Of a stretch of 64,000 nt of DNA, positions 27,701 through 36,571 are shown piece by piece (within the stretch, counting starts at the first letter, position 1; each line of letters opens with the position of its first letter). The stretch spans positions 62,001-126,000 of the forward strand of contig NZ_JAANOG010000007.1 of the NCBI RefSeq assembly GCF_019923745.1. The letters are read 5' to 3'. Position numbers and translations under genes: made by a program. The stretch comes from Aquirufa aurantiipilula (lineage in GTDB: Bacteria > Bacteroidota > Bacteroidia > Cytophagales > Spirosomataceae). Under the pieces are notes generated by a model, which saw only the letters and a program-made list of their open reading frames with translations, was not told where the DNA came from and did not search any database.

Positions 27701-27819
27701 TGTCGAAAGTGGAGCGTTTGATCTCCAAAACTCAGGGTTTGTTGTGCCACCCCTGACCAAGAAAGCATGAAAAATAAAATAGCTGGAATCCAGCAAAGCG
27801 TACGATTTTGTTTTCTCAT
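24796..27819 (-). CDS. large exported TPR protein
   Basis: 1007 residues: signal peptide (about 1-25, ending SGVAQ), then about 20-25 tetratricopeptide-like helix pairs along the whole chain, e.g. KAIKYLSKSSDTNLEAKFKL, EALTYYNQAIDLAKTEKDYA, ALVYYKKMVEQNVHPQIN. Resembles the periplasmic TPR proteins of Bacteroidota that sit beside outer-membrane barrels, and BamD/YbgF-type helices in some units. First gene of the run that includes the barrel, HU-SPOR, TonB-like, folC and trmB. Exact role unknown; a scaffold in envelope assembly is the inference. Confidence 0.82.
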   Translation of the reverse strand: MRKQNRTLCWIPAILFFMLSWSGVAQQTLSFGDQTLHFRQAKEYFDSKNYVAAKEEFSAYLASLEPLNNEQAGQRVLAEYYMTMCTLYMSQPEAEIVADRFVANYPEHPQAVKLMRGIGSFFYDNGDYKKAIKYLSKSSDTNLEAKFKLAVSYYQLKDLREALPLFNEIKVEPEEEFAFAAAYYAGVINFGEKRYGEANTDFKKAEGSSRFRKDIPNWIAMCYFHEGKFNELLNYAEPILKQKKAGYNLDELSLLVAEVQFKLGYFEKAAVSYSLYKKLNPTKITSEIQYRFGYSLYKNNKFNEASDELKALASKKDTLAQYAAFTLGLAQLKSGNLEATLQAFGQAKDLAFNAQIQEEAFFNHAKVLLDLGKASETIYAIQEFNKKYPKSKFTEESTELVADAFIHSNNIQAALDYLKGLANRNAKLNAAYQTLTYNLGVKAYNENKFDQALDLFQTSSENPESADLKFQALYGKGEALSQQKKYEQAIQVYTPLLIGTPPVAKPNDFLQKVRIGLAYAYFNTKDFNKANVLFKAYVDRLKLSPDAKNNPTILIRLADTYLVSKKYDEALTYYNQAIDLAKTEKDYALYQKGVTLTYLNRDTEAKASFKQLRTSFPNSKYVDDAAFQENVISFNTNKYKEAIAGFTDLIETNSKSPYFTQALLKRAQSYANTNQHELSIADYKRIIQEFPTDKTAKDALVGLQEELNEVGRPEDFGQLLGNFQKSSPDEAENVDLEYRAAKGIYLGEKYDKAIAPLKAFIEKYPNNENLVEATFLIADAAYRTNNKSDALVYYKKMVEQNVHPQINKAIQRSAEIELENKNFSASANLFHLYKSKYSGAKDQLLANNGLLNTFLAANMLDSAAYITDELIQQKEISEEEKAKLAEKMANIFEAGGDIINQRNWLGITTKLDKNDIGALAQLKLASLLYKESKFKESSDMILDKFRNVFSEASDAILGKAYILLADNFIALKNIPQARATLKSIVDNSSDAEVIQAAKTKLESLPLK

Positions 27820-28000
27820 TTGTAGAAGATTACAGCATTCTCAATTACTACAATAATACGATTTTTCTTCCAATTAATTGTAGCAAGGCTTCAATTTATT
27901 TAGGCTAAATTGGCTATACAATGGCCAATTTTAGTTTGATTAAGGCGATTTTCTTATCTTTACATCCTACACCTAATCAACCTTAGATAATTACATTTTC

Positions 28001-29800
28001 ATGACAAAATTTACCTTAAATTCCTTTGTGTTAGTCACACTATTATTGGGAATCAACCTATTAGGCTTTAGTGCCTCCCCTGTTCTTCGGCATGAAATCA
28101 GTATGCCAGCACCGCACACTCATTACTTTCAAGTAAAAACAACTGTAGAACTGAGCCAAGCTCATTGGAATAAGCCCTATGTAGATTTTAAAATGGCAGC
28201 TTGGACTCCTGGCTCCTATTTGATCCGTGAATTTGCTCGAAATGTTGAATCCTTGATGACCATGAAAAATGGTTCCATGGTTCCTGTGGAAAAAATCAAT
28301 AAAAACACCTGGCGCGTATATCTTAGTAAAGGTCAAAAGCAAGTAAGCATAACTTATGACGTATATGCTTTTGAGTTATCTGTTCGTACTTCTTTCTTGG
28401 ACGATACACATGGTTATATTAATCCTGCTTCTGTTTTATTATATGTTAATGAGTTAGCACAACAAGCCCAATCAGTTCAAATAAACCCACATAAAACTTT
28501 TCAACGGATTTCAACCGCATTAAAACAAACTGCTCCACAAACCTTTGAAGCGAAAAACTTAGATGAACTGATTGATTCTCCCATCGAGATTGGTAACCAT
28601 CAAGTATTTCAATTTAAAGTAAGAAATATTCCTCATCAAATTGCTTTTTATGGCCCTGCTAAAGTAGATACCACAAAATTCATATCAGATGTTAAGAAAA
28701 TGTGTGAGGAAGCGGCTCGTGTCATTGGCCAACATCCATGTGATCATTACCTGTTTATCATCCATAATTTACAAAAAGGTTCAGGAGGTTTGGAGCATTT
28801 ATATTCCACGACTTGTCAAGTTGCACGGACTGCTTATGAAACCGAAAATGGCTACCATGGCATAATCGGTTTATTATCTCATGAGTATTTCCACTTATGG
28901 AATGTCAAGCGTATTCGTCCAAAAGCACTTGGGCCATTTGATTACGAGAATGAAAATTATACGCATAATCTTTGGTTATCTGAAGGGATGACCTCTTATT
29001 ATGGTGCAATGATTTTACAACGTTCTGGTCAAACTACGACAGATGCTTATTTAAAAGGAGTTGCTGATGAAATCACGGCAGTAGAAAATACACCTGGAAG
29101 TAAAGTAGAATCAGCGGCTTCGGCTTCCTGGGATGCTTGGATTAAATATTATCGTCCTAATGAAAATAGCCGTAATTCGACTGTTTCATATTATTCCAAA
29201 GGATCTGTTTTAGGGACAGTATTGAATCTTTGGATAATCAAGCAAAGTCAAGGTAAATCGAATCTGGATGATGTATTTAAGTATTTATACCAAAATTATT
29301 ATATCAAACAACAACGAGGATTTACCGATGCGGAATTAGAAAATGCTTTTTCAACTGTAGCTGGAGCATCAGCCAAAGGAATTTTCCAGCAATTGGTATA
29401 TGGAACAGTAATTCCTGATTATGCCGCTTTACTACGCGAAGTGGGTTATGAGTGGACGGATGCCAACCAAGGGAAAACAACTCCTTTTTTAGGATTTACG
29501 GTTACATCAGGCAAAATAACGAGTGTTTTAAAAGGAAGCTCCAGTTATGAATACGGATTAAATGTTGGTGATGAGCTATTGAAAGTAAATGCAGATCCTT
29601 TTGAGAGTATTGAAAAGACCTTGAAAGACAAAAATGTTGGCGATACGATTTTATTTACGGTTCGTCGCGATGGTTTAGAAAGAACCTTGGCTATACCAGT
29701 TGGCAAATCCACTTTGGCCGCCTATAAAATTAATTCCATGAGTAATTTGACAGAAAGTCAGAAAACTTTAAGAATGAAGTGGTTGGGTAAAATCAACTAA
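28001..29800 (+). CDS. M61-family (glycyl aminopeptidase-like) metallopeptidase with PDZ domain
   Basis: 599 residues, exported (hydrophobic N-terminus to about residue 24). Beta-sandwich N-domain, then the zinc site HEYFH at 294-298 in GLLSHEYFHLWNVKRIRP and the downstream Glu in LWLSEGMTSYYG (about 328), giving a gluzincin HExxH...E set. Residues about 490-570 are a PDZ domain (GFTVTSGKITSVLKGSSSYE, GLNVGDELLKVN). The order is that of M61 peptidases. It cleaves N-terminal Gly or Ala peptides in characterised members; here probably periplasmic. Single gene, divergent from the large TPR gene. Confidence 0.92.
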   Translation: MTKFTLNSFVLVTLLLGINLLGFSASPVLRHEISMPAPHTHYFQVKTTVELSQAHWNKPYVDFKMAAWTPGSYLIREFARNVESLMTMKNGSMVPVEKINKNTWRVYLSKGQKQVSITYDVYAFELSVRTSFLDDTHGYINPASVLLYVNELAQQAQSVQINPHKTFQRISTALKQTAPQTFEAKNLDELIDSPIEIGNHQVFQFKVRNIPHQIAFYGPAKVDTTKFISDVKKMCEEAARVIGQHPCDHYLFIIHNLQKGSGGLEHLYSTTCQVARTAYETENGYHGIIGLLSHEYFHLWNVKRIRPKALGPFDYENENYTHNLWLSEGMTSYYGAMILQRSGQTTTDAYLKGVADEITAVENTPGSKVESAASASWDAWIKYYRPNENSRNSTVSYYSKGSVLGTVLNLWIIKQSQGKSNLDDVFKYLYQNYYIKQQRGFTDAELENAFSTVAGASAKGIFQQLVYGTVIPDYAALLREVGYEWTDANQGKTTPFLGFTVTSGKITSVLKGSSSYEYGLNVGDELLKVNADPFESIEKTLKDKNVGDTILFTVRRDGLERTLAIPVGKSTLAAYKINSMSNLTESQKTLRMKWLGKIN

Positions 29801-30033
29801 TTAATATGTTTGCCCATTTCGGCATACATGGAATGAAAATTATTCAAGACATAAGTTTGAAAGGAGGAGCTGGATGCCAGCTCCTCTATTTCTTTTTGAG
29901 AGGAAAAGTCCAAAACCGAAAATTTATAGCTCTGTTCTAAATTGGGGGCTTCAAACTTTACAATGTATTTGGAATTCCATTCAAACAAGGAAATTCGCAT
30001 GGAATCGTGGGGAATTTCTTTGATGAAATGCAT
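29797..30033 (-). CDS. small conserved-type hypothetical protein
   Basis: 78 residues, not recognised. Sequence MHFIKEIPHDSMRISLFEWN is followed by alternating strands (KYIVKFEAPNLEQSYKF) and a helix (SQKEIEELASSSSFQTYVLN). No signal peptide or membrane segment. Taken as a real gene because its stop overlaps that of the M61 gene, it is only 3 bases from the cyclophilin gene in the same direction, and no other gene occupies the space. A possible co-transcribed partner of the isomerase. Function unknown. Confidence 0.65.
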   Translation of the reverse strand: MHFIKEIPHDSMRISLFEWNSKYIVKFEAPNLEQSYKFSVLDFSSQKEIEELASSSSFQTYVLNNFHSMYAEMGKHIN

Positions 30034-30036
30034 ATA

Positions 30037-30477
30037 CTAAGCCTCTTCTACAATTTTGATACTTTGGATTTTATCGCCTTCTCTGATTAAATCAATAACT
30101 TCCAAACCTTCCACTACTTTACCAAAACAAGTATGTTTACGGTCTAAATGAGCCGTGTTGTTTCTCGAATGGCAAATGAAGAATTGAGAACCACCAGTGT
30201 TTGGACCACGGTGTGCCATAGATAATACTCCACGATCATGGAATTGGTTGTTTCCGGTTAACTCACATGGAATGGTATAACCTGGCCCACCAGCACCTGT
30301 ACCTGTTGGATCTCCTCCTTGAATCACAAAATCAGCAATAACTCGGTGAAATGTTACTCCATCATAAAATCCTTTATTGGACAAATCAATGAAGTTTTTC
30401 ACGTGAATGGGAGCATCTTCATCATAAAATTTAATTTTCATTAACCCTTTATCGGTCAACATTTCTGCGTATGCCAT
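30037..30477 (-). CDS. cyclophilin-type peptidyl-prolyl cis-trans isomerase
   Basis: Catalyses proline cis-trans isomerisation during folding. 146 residues without signal peptide, so cytoplasmic. The active-site set is present: FHRVIADFVIQGGDPTGTGAGG with Arg and Gln, MAHRGPNTGGSQFFI with the Met/Gln/Phe, and HLDRKHTCFGKVVEGLEVI. It is the compact PpiB type. A small unknown gene follows. Confident. Confidence 0.95.
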   Translation of the reverse strand: MAYAEMLTDKGLMKIKFYDEDAPIHVKNFIDLSNKGFYDGVTFHRVIADFVIQGGDPTGTGAGGPGYTIPCELTGNNQFHDRGVLSMAHRGPNTGGSQFFICHSRNNTAHLDRKHTCFGKVVEGLEVIDLIREGDKIQSIKIVEEA

Positions 30478-30567
30478 AATTTCATTTAATTTTGAGGCAC
30501 AAAGATGCGAATGAAATTTGAATTATTTAAATTGAATTCTTTTAATTGCCTAAACTAAAGTCACCTC

Positions 30568-31323
30568 ATGTATTCTACAAAACGCTTAGTTTCTTTCTTT
30601 TGCCTGATAATTTTTATGGGGCTTTTTTCCTGCGATTCTGAAAAAGAGAAAAAGGAGGCGACGCAGTTCTTTTTGAGAGGAAATCAAAAATTCAAAGAAA
30701 AGGAATATTTTGAAGCAATAAAGTGGTACAGTGAGGCTATTTTAAAGAAAAAGGATTTTTCAGATGCCTTTTATAATCGGGGTTTAATCTATGAGCAGTT
30801 AGAAAAAAATGAGGAAGCTTTGTCGGATTTTTCTGAAGCCGTTACATTGGATGCGAAATTTGGACCTGCCCTATTTAAAAAGGTGGAATTACTTCAAAGT
30901 ATGAAACGCTTGGATGAGGCAGAAATAGAAGCACAAAAATTGGTTAAGCTTTTTCCGGATTCATCAGCTTGTCATCGTTTGCAGGGCGATATATTTTTTG
31001 AAAAAGAATCCAATAATCAAGCTTTAGCATCTTATGAAAAGGCCATTCAATTGGATACTAATTCGGTAGAAGCATTAATCAATAAGGGTGTCGTGCTACA
31101 GACCATGGGGGAACTCGATTTAGCAGAAAAGGCATTTCAACATGCCCTGACTAAGGGTAAATATAAGCATTTGATTTACAACAACTTAGGTTATTTGGAG
31201 ATTGAAAGAAGGCAATGGAAATTAGCTGAGAAATGGGTTCGTCGAGCTTTGGAAATTGAACCGAATAATGCCTTGTTCTTAAAGAATTTAGAGAAAATTA
31301 ATAAGGAATTAGCCCTTAAATAA
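30568..31323 (+). CDS. TPR lipoprotein
   Basis: 251 residues. The N-terminus has a lipoprotein signal with lipobox LFSC (Cys at about 22), followed by a DSEKEK stretch; Cys-Asp at +2 would in E. coli favour inner-membrane retention, but Bacteroidota rules differ. Five to six tetratricopeptide repeats fill residues 30-245 (AIKWYSEAILKKKDFSDAFY, ALASYEKAIQLDTNSVEALI, LAEKWVRRALEIEPNNALFL). Lipoprotein TPRs support envelope machinery such as gliding or PilF-type assembly; no partner visible. Converges with menD, ends overlapping by 15 bases. Confidence 0.85.
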   Translation: MYSTKRLVSFFCLIIFMGLFSCDSEKEKKEATQFFLRGNQKFKEKEYFEAIKWYSEAILKKKDFSDAFYNRGLIYEQLEKNEEALSDFSEAVTLDAKFGPALFKKVELLQSMKRLDEAEIEAQKLVKLFPDSSACHRLQGDIFFEKESNNQALASYEKAIQLDTNSVEALINKGVVLQTMGELDLAEKAFQHALTKGKYKHLIYNNLGYLEIERRQWKLAEKWVRRALEIEPNNALFLKNLEKINKELALK

Positions 31324-32997
31324 AGCCATATATTCGGCAAGTGCAGCTGCATTCAAGTTAGAATTAGTTTCTATTTCCATTAATTGTGCTTTATCAGATT
31401 CTTGGAAAAAGTGGTCTAAAGATTGGAGCAGTTCATGGTTATTTTTTACCAGAATGTAATTGATTCCTGCATCTTTGGCGGTGTTTTCAGCATGAAAAAC
31501 TTGCTGTGTTTCCATGAATCCTTCCAATTCCGGCAAGTCTTTGGCACCTTCTAAGTTTCTGAATATACCTCCCCCGTGATTATTCATGACAATAATCCGA
31601 ACATTATTGGGTACATAGGAATTCCATAATGCATTTTTATCGTAATGGAATGCCACATCGCCAATGATGGAAATAACTAGATTGCTATTGTCTTGAGCGG
31701 CTCCAATGGCGGTACTTAAACAACCGTCAATGCCTGAAGTTCCTCGATTTGAAAATACTTCAATACCTTTTGAGACAAAGTTTATCCAATTTAAGTATCT
31801 GACAGATAGTGAGTTAGCTACATGTATTTCTGCATTGGATGAGGGTAGTTTTTGAGCTATTTTTTGGAAAATACCCAATTCATTCCAATCGTTTATACTG
31901 GTTGATCTTTTGGTAGCCACAATTTCATCTGCCATTTTCCAAGTTTGAAAATAAGCTTCTTGTTTTTCAGAAAAGTTAAGCAGGGATAATTCATTCAAGA
32001 AGTCAACTTCATCTATTTCCAACACATGCTGTAGCCCTTTGAAAGGATCAGAAATTAGCGCTTGTGGATGAGGATTCACTTGCCACTCCTGTTTCTTGTC
32101 GTTTGAACGTAAAAATTGCTTGATTCTTTTTGTTACAAAGCTTTTACCCAAATGTATGTGAAGATCAGGTTGGAGAGCTTCCCAAGATTGCGTATTGGCT
32201 AGTATCAAATCATGACTATCAAAGGCAAGACCAGATAAATTAGCTATGGAGTCAGCCAAAACAGGTATTCCTTTTTTCATTAATGTAGCTATAGCTGCTT
32301 GTATAGCTGTATTTAAGGGAAACTGACCGACTGTGATAACTATTTTAGATGAAACGCTAATTTGTCGTTGAATGAATGTTTTTGTGGCTACATCTAAGGA
32401 TTTTGGAGTAATCCATTTCTGAATTTTTCTACTTGCTTTTGAATCGGGTAAAACGGCTCCTTTTTCTGGGTAAAATGGTTCTTTTATTGGAATATTGATC
32501 TGCACAGGACCCTGAGGAGCAGAAAAAGCTGACCAGAACGCGTCATTGGCTATTCTATTTCGGTGCCAAATTTCATCTGAAGATTCATGAGCTTGCGTAG
32601 AATAGGAAAAGTATTGTTTGGCATGAGCTCCAAAAATTCGCTCTTGATAAATGGTTTGCCCATCCCATTGCCCAATCCATTCTTGAGGACGGTCTGCGGT
32701 CAATACAATTAGGGAAACTTCTTGAAAATAGGCTTCTGCTACGGCAGGAGCCATATTTAAAGCAGCAGATCCAGAAGTGCAGCAGAGGATAACCGGTTTC
32801 TTGGAATGAAGCGCTAAACCTAAGGCAAAAAATCCAGCGGAACGTTCGTCGCTGATCGAAAAGGATTGAATAGCTGTATTACGACTAATGGCCAGCATGA
32901 TAGGCGCATTTCTAGATCCAGGGCATATAACTGCCTGTTCTACACCATGTTGGCTTAGTATATCAATCAGTTCTACAAGTCCAGAGGGAAAGGCCAT
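31309..32997 (-). CDS. menD: SEPHCHC synthase, menaquinone biosynthesis
   Basis: Thiamine-diphosphate enzyme joining isochorismate and 2-oxoglutarate to make 2-succinyl-5-enolpyruvyl-6-hydroxy-cyclohexene carboxylate. About 562 residues from the ATG at 32997. An in-frame ATG at 33039 lies inside rpoD and upstream of its terminator, so it is not used. Recognised by AVICPGSRNAPIMLAI, the glutamate-bearing segment ISDERSAGFFALGLAL, LTADRPQEWIGQWDGQTIYQ, and the C-terminal cofactor segment IIGDVAFHYDKNALWN with NNHGGGIFRNLE. Other men genes are not in the window. It starts only a few bases after the rpoD terminator. Confidence 0.95.
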   Translation of the reverse strand: MAFPSGLVELIDILSQHGVEQAVICPGSRNAPIMLAISRNTAIQSFSISDERSAGFFALGLALHSKKPVILCCTSGSAALNMAPAVAEAYFQEVSLIVLTADRPQEWIGQWDGQTIYQERIFGAHAKQYFSYSTQAHESSDEIWHRNRIANDAFWSAFSAPQGPVQINIPIKEPFYPEKGAVLPDSKASRKIQKWITPKSLDVATKTFIQRQISVSSKIVITVGQFPLNTAIQAAIATLMKKGIPVLADSIANLSGLAFDSHDLILANTQSWEALQPDLHIHLGKSFVTKRIKQFLRSNDKKQEWQVNPHPQALISDPFKGLQHVLEIDEVDFLNELSLLNFSEKQEAYFQTWKMADEIVATKRSTSINDWNELGIFQKIAQKLPSSNAEIHVANSLSVRYLNWINFVSKGIEVFSNRGTSGIDGCLSTAIGAAQDNSNLVISIIGDVAFHYDKNALWNSYVPNNVRIIVMNNHGGGIFRNLEGAKDLPELEGFMETQQVFHAENTAKDAGINYILVKNNHELLQSLDHFFQESDKAQLMEIETNSNLNAAALAEYMALFKG

Positions 32998-33001
32998 AGG
33001 T

Positions 33002-33023
33002 AAAAAAAGCCTCGTAAGAGGCT
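33002..33023 (-). terminator. terminator after rpoD, abutting the menD start
   Basis: Minus strand AGCCTC - TTAC - GAGGCT (33008-33013 with 33018-33023) followed by a run of T (33002-33008 are A on the plus strand), ending 5 bases before the menD ATG (32997). Four-base loop and six to nine base pairs with flanking A-T pairs. Confidence 0.8.
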
Positions 33024-33031
33024 TTTTAAAA

Positions 33032-33895
33032 TTATCCAAGATATGTTTTCAGTGCTTTACTTCTCGAAGTGTGACGTAAGCGACGAATTGCTTTTTCTTT
33101 GATTTGTCTTACACGTTCACGCGTTAAATTGAATTTTTCTCCAATTTCTTCTAAAGTCATGGCATGTTCTCCATTCAATCCAAAATACAATGTCACCACA
33201 TCGGCTTCACGTTGAGTTAAGGTTGAAAGAGCACGTTGAACTTCTCTACGAAGTGAATCATTGATCAAACCAGAGTCTGGTTTATCTTCTGAATCATTTT
33301 CAAGTACGTCCAGCAAAGAGTTTTCTTCCCCTTGTACGAATGGTGCATCCATGGATACGTGACGACCTGAAATCTTTAAGGTATCAACAACTTCACCGGT
33401 AGATATTTCCAATACTTCGGCTAGTTCTTCCGGAGAAGGCTCACGCTCGAATTTTTGTTCTAACTCAGAGAAAGTTTTTGATATTTTATTCAATGAACCA
33501 ACGCGGTTCAAAGGTAAACGTACAATTCTTGATTGCTCGGCTAAAGCTTGTAAGATCGATTGGCGAATCCACCATACAGCGTAAGAAATAAATTTAAATC
33601 CACGAGTTTCATCGAAACGTTGTGCTGCTTTGATCAAACCTAAATTACCTTCGTTGATTAAATCACCTAAGCTAAGACCTTGATTTTGATATTGTTTTGC
33701 TACAGAAACGACGAAACGTAAATTGGCTTTCGTGAGACGTTCTAAGGATAATTGGTCCCCATCTCTAATTTTTTGAGCGAGGATTACTTCCTCATCTGGG
33801 GTCAACAAATCCACCTTGCCAATTTCTTGTAGGTATTTGTCGAGTGATTGACTCTCCCTGTTGGTAATCTGTTTGCTAATTTTTAGCTGTCTCAT
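33032..33895 (-). CDS. rpoD: primary sigma factor (RpoD/SigA type)
   Basis: Main sigma factor that directs RNA polymerase to housekeeping promoters. 287 residues, the short form usual in Bacteroidota, which lacks most of region 1. Region 1.2 [20 protein letters not shown], region 2 [20 protein letters not shown] and [20 protein letters not shown] (2.4, -10 recognition), region 3, and region 4 [17 protein letters not shown] with helix-turn-helix. The promoters found in front of the tRNA genes (TTTG / TAnnTTTG) are of the type this sigma reads. Downstream of pnp with 58 bases between, including a hairpin. Confidence 0.96.
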   Translation of the reverse strand: MRQLKISKQITNRESQSLDKYLQEIGKVDLLTPDEEVILAQKIRDGDQLSLERLTKANLRFVVSVAKQYQNQGLSLGDLINEGNLGLIKAAQRFDETRGFKFISYAVWWIRQSILQALAEQSRIVRLPLNRVGSLNKISKTFSELEQKFEREPSPEELAEVLEISTGEVVDTLKISGRHVSMDAPFVQGEENSLLDVLENDSEDKPDSGLINDSLRREVQRALSTLTQREADVVTLYFGLNGEHAMTLEEIGEKFNLTRERVRQIKEKAIRRLRHTSRSKALKTYLG

Positions 33896-33915
33896 AGGGG
33901 CTTACAAAAGAATGA

Positions 33916-33942
33916 ATGGGTTATACAAAACATATAACCCAT
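33916..33942 (-). terminator. hairpin between pnp and rpoD
   Basis: Perfect arms ATGGGTTAT / ATAACCCAT (33916-33924, 33934-33942) with a nine-base loop. On the minus strand it is followed by TCATTCTTTTG, a modest T-rich stretch. It may end or attenuate the pnp transcript ahead of rpoD, or be a protein-binding dyad. Confidence 0.45.
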
Positions 33943-33953
33943 GAAATAACATA

Positions 33954-36101
33954 TTAGTTGTCAGAATTTTCTGAGCTACGTTCTGGTTTTGGTAATAACA
34001 CTTTAGCAGATAAACGGAATTTTCCTGTTTTCTTGTCTACTTCCACCAATTTTACTTTCACTTTGTCTCCTTCTTTGAAAACGCCATCCATGGTTTCGAT
34101 GCGATCCCAAGAAATCTCAGAGATATGAAGTAAACCATCTTTACCAGGTAAAAATTCCACAAAAGCACCAAATGCTTGAATGTTTTTCACTTTACCTTCA
34201 TATACCTCTCCTACTTCAGGAATAGTTACGATACCTTTGATCATTCGAACGGCATGGTCCATAGCAGCGCCATTGGCTGAGAATACGCTAACATAGCCAC
34301 CGTCTTCTTTTTCTTCAATAGTTACTGTAGCACCTGATTGCTTTTGAATATCTTGAACCACTTTACCACCTGGTCCGATTACCGCACCAATTTGGTCTTT
34401 CATGATTTTGATAACAGTGGCACGAGGAGTTTGAGGTTTGAAATCTTCTCTAACTTGAGGAATCGCTTTTTTCATCTCATTTAAGATGTGTAAACGACCT
34501 TCTTTAGCTTGAGATAAAGCTTCAACTAATACTTCGTAAGAAAGTCCTTGAACTTTAATGTCCATTTGACAAGCCGTGATACCATTTTCTGTACCTGTAA
34601 CTTTAAAGTCCATATCTCCTAAGTGATCTTCATCACCTAAGATGTCAGAAAGCACGGCATATTTACCTGTTTTAGGATCTGAGATTAAACCCATAGCGAT
34701 ACCAGAAACGGGAGCTTTGATTTTAACACCAGCATCCATCAAGGCTAAAGTACCCGCACAAACGGTTGCCATAGATGAAGAACCATTGGATTCTAAAATA
34801 TCTGAAACAATACGTAAAGTGTAAGGGAAATCCTCCATTTTAGGAAGAACCTTTTTGATAGCACGCATGGCCAAATTTCCATGTCCTACCTCACGACGGC
34901 CTACACCGCGGTTAGGCTTAACTTCACCGGTAGAAAATCCTGGGAAGTTGTAATGTAACATGAACTTATTGTAACCTTGAGTCATAGGTTGATCGATGAT
35001 TTGCTCATCCATCTTTGTTCCTAAAGTAACCGTTGTTAACGATTGAGTTTCTCCACGAGTAAATACGGAAGAACCGTGGGGAGTTGGTAAATAATCTACT
35101 TCACAAGTAATTTGACGAATTTCGTTCAATTTACGACCATCTAAACGGTAGCGCTCTTGCAATACCAATTGACGTGCCGCTTCTTTCTCGATATCATGCA
35201 AATAGGTTTTTGCCATAGAAAGGTTCACTAAATGATCCTCTGGCAATGTGGCGATATATTCGTCAACAATCGCTTTGAAAGCAGCTTTACGCTCGTCTTT
35301 CTTTGGATTTGCTTGTTTAGCTACCTCTAAGTATTTTTCGTAATAGTTTTTCCACAATTCAGCACGCAACTCTTCGTTGTGTGATTCATGAGAATACGTA
35401 CGTTTTTCAGTTTTGCCACAAGCAACAGTTAATTCATTCAATGCTTGGCATTGTAATTTAATGGCATCGTGTGCAATACGTAAAGCTTCGATCATTTCTA
35501 TTTCAGAAACTTCATCGCCTTCGCCTTCTACCATTAAAATATCGTTTGCGTTTGCTGCAACGATTAATTCTAAACTAGCTCCAGCTAATTCGCTTACGCT
35601 TGGGTTCACTTTATATTCACCGTTGATTTTAGCAACGCGAACTTCAGATATAGGTCCATTGAATGGAATATCGGAAACAGCTAAAGCAGCTGCTGCGGCT
35701 AAACCAACAAATGCATCTGGTAGTACTTCTGAATCAGCAGAAATTAAGTTGATTAAAACTTGTACGTCTGCATGATAGTCATCTGGAAAAGTTGGACGCA
35801 AAGCGCGGTCAACCAAACGAGAGATAAGAATTTCATAATCAGAAAGGCGAGCCTCTCTTTTAAGAAAAGAACCAGGAATACGTCCATTGGACGCAAATTT
35901 TTCTTGATAATCAACAGATAATGGAAGGAAATCTACTCCTTCTTTGGCCTCTTTGTTGGCTACTACTGTAGCTAACAACATCATATTTCCTGATTTGACA
36001 ACCACGGCTCCATCGGCTTGCTTGGCTAATTTGCCAGTTTCGATTTGGATTTCCTTGCCGTCAGGCATTGAAATATGTTTCGTAATAATGTTAAATGACA
36101 T
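33954..36101 (-). CDS. pnp: polynucleotide phosphorylase
   Basis: 3'-to-5' phosphorolytic exoribonuclease in mRNA decay. 715 residues, standard length: two RNase PH domains (1-230 and 310-540, the second with [21 protein letters not shown] and [20 protein letters not shown]), a KH domain ([20 protein letters not shown] near 570-590) and a C-terminal S1 domain ([34 protein letters not shown]). Lies downstream of rpsO, the same order as in many bacteria, 117 bases apart with a terminator-like hairpin between. Confidence 0.97.
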   Translation of the reverse strand: MSFNIITKHISMPDGKEIQIETGKLAKQADGAVVVKSGNMMLLATVVANKEAKEGVDFLPLSVDYQEKFASNGRIPGSFLKREARLSDYEILISRLVDRALRPTFPDDYHADVQVLINLISADSEVLPDAFVGLAAAAALAVSDIPFNGPISEVRVAKINGEYKVNPSVSELAGASLELIVAANANDILMVEGEGDEVSEIEMIEALRIAHDAIKLQCQALNELTVACGKTEKRTYSHESHNEELRAELWKNYYEKYLEVAKQANPKKDERKAAFKAIVDEYIATLPEDHLVNLSMAKTYLHDIEKEAARQLVLQERYRLDGRKLNEIRQITCEVDYLPTPHGSSVFTRGETQSLTTVTLGTKMDEQIIDQPMTQGYNKFMLHYNFPGFSTGEVKPNRGVGRREVGHGNLAMRAIKKVLPKMEDFPYTLRIVSDILESNGSSSMATVCAGTLALMDAGVKIKAPVSGIAMGLISDPKTGKYAVLSDILGDEDHLGDMDFKVTGTENGITACQMDIKVQGLSYEVLVEALSQAKEGRLHILNEMKKAIPQVREDFKPQTPRATVIKIMKDQIGAVIGPGGKVVQDIQKQSGATVTIEEKEDGGYVSVFSANGAAMDHAVRMIKGIVTIPEVGEVYEGKVKNIQAFGAFVEFLPGKDGLLHISEISWDRIETMDGVFKEGDKVKVKLVEVDKKTGKFRLSAKVLLPKPERSSENSDN

Positions 36102-36183
36102 ACGTTTTTGAATAAATTACTACGCCCTATGCGTAGAATAAAGATGTTTGTTTGATGATTCAAACTGTACCGCAATGAATAAA

Positions 36184-36210
36184 GCAGGGCTTCATGACAT
36201 GAAACCCTGC
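36184..36210 (-). terminator. terminator between rpsO and pnp
   Basis: Long inverted repeat with arms GCAGGG...TTCATG and CATGAA...CCCTGC, followed on the minus strand by TTTATT, beginning 9 bases after the rpsO stop. It would end rpsO transcription and may double as a processing site for the rpsO-pnp message. Confidence 0.65.
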
Positions 36211-36218
36211 AATTAATC

Positions 36219-36494
36219 TTATTTACGAATACCTAATTCAGCGATGATAGCACGATAACGTGTGATATCTGTACGAGTTAAGTAATCAAGTAAACGACGA
36301 CGCTTACCAACTAATTTCAAAAGACCTAAGCGTGTGCTGTGATCTTTCTTGTTTTTCTTAAGGTGCTCCGTCAAATGATTGATTCTGAATGTAAATAACG
36401 CAATTTGCGATTCAGCAGAACCAGTATCGATTTTTGACTTTGCTTTCCCTTTAGATTCAAAAATTTCTTGTTTTTTCTCGGGTGACAAATACAT
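36219..36494 (-). CDS. rpsO: 30S ribosomal protein S15
   Basis: Binds 16S rRNA helices 20-22 early in small-subunit assembly. 91 residues, near the usual 88-90. Characteristic blocks [40 protein letters not shown] and [20 protein letters not shown]. Start codon ATG at 36494. Neighbour of pnp as in many genomes. Confidence 0.97.
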   Translation of the reverse strand: MYLSPEKKQEIFESKGKAKSKIDTGSAESQIALFTFRINHLTEHLKKNKKDHSTRLGLLKLVGKRRRLLDYLTRTDITRYRAIIAELGIRK

Positions 36495-36571
36495 CTTTTA
36501 CCAGTTTTTAAATTGTGAAAAATTAATTTGCAAAAGTAGGAATTTTAATAAGAAATTCCAAATCATATAGC

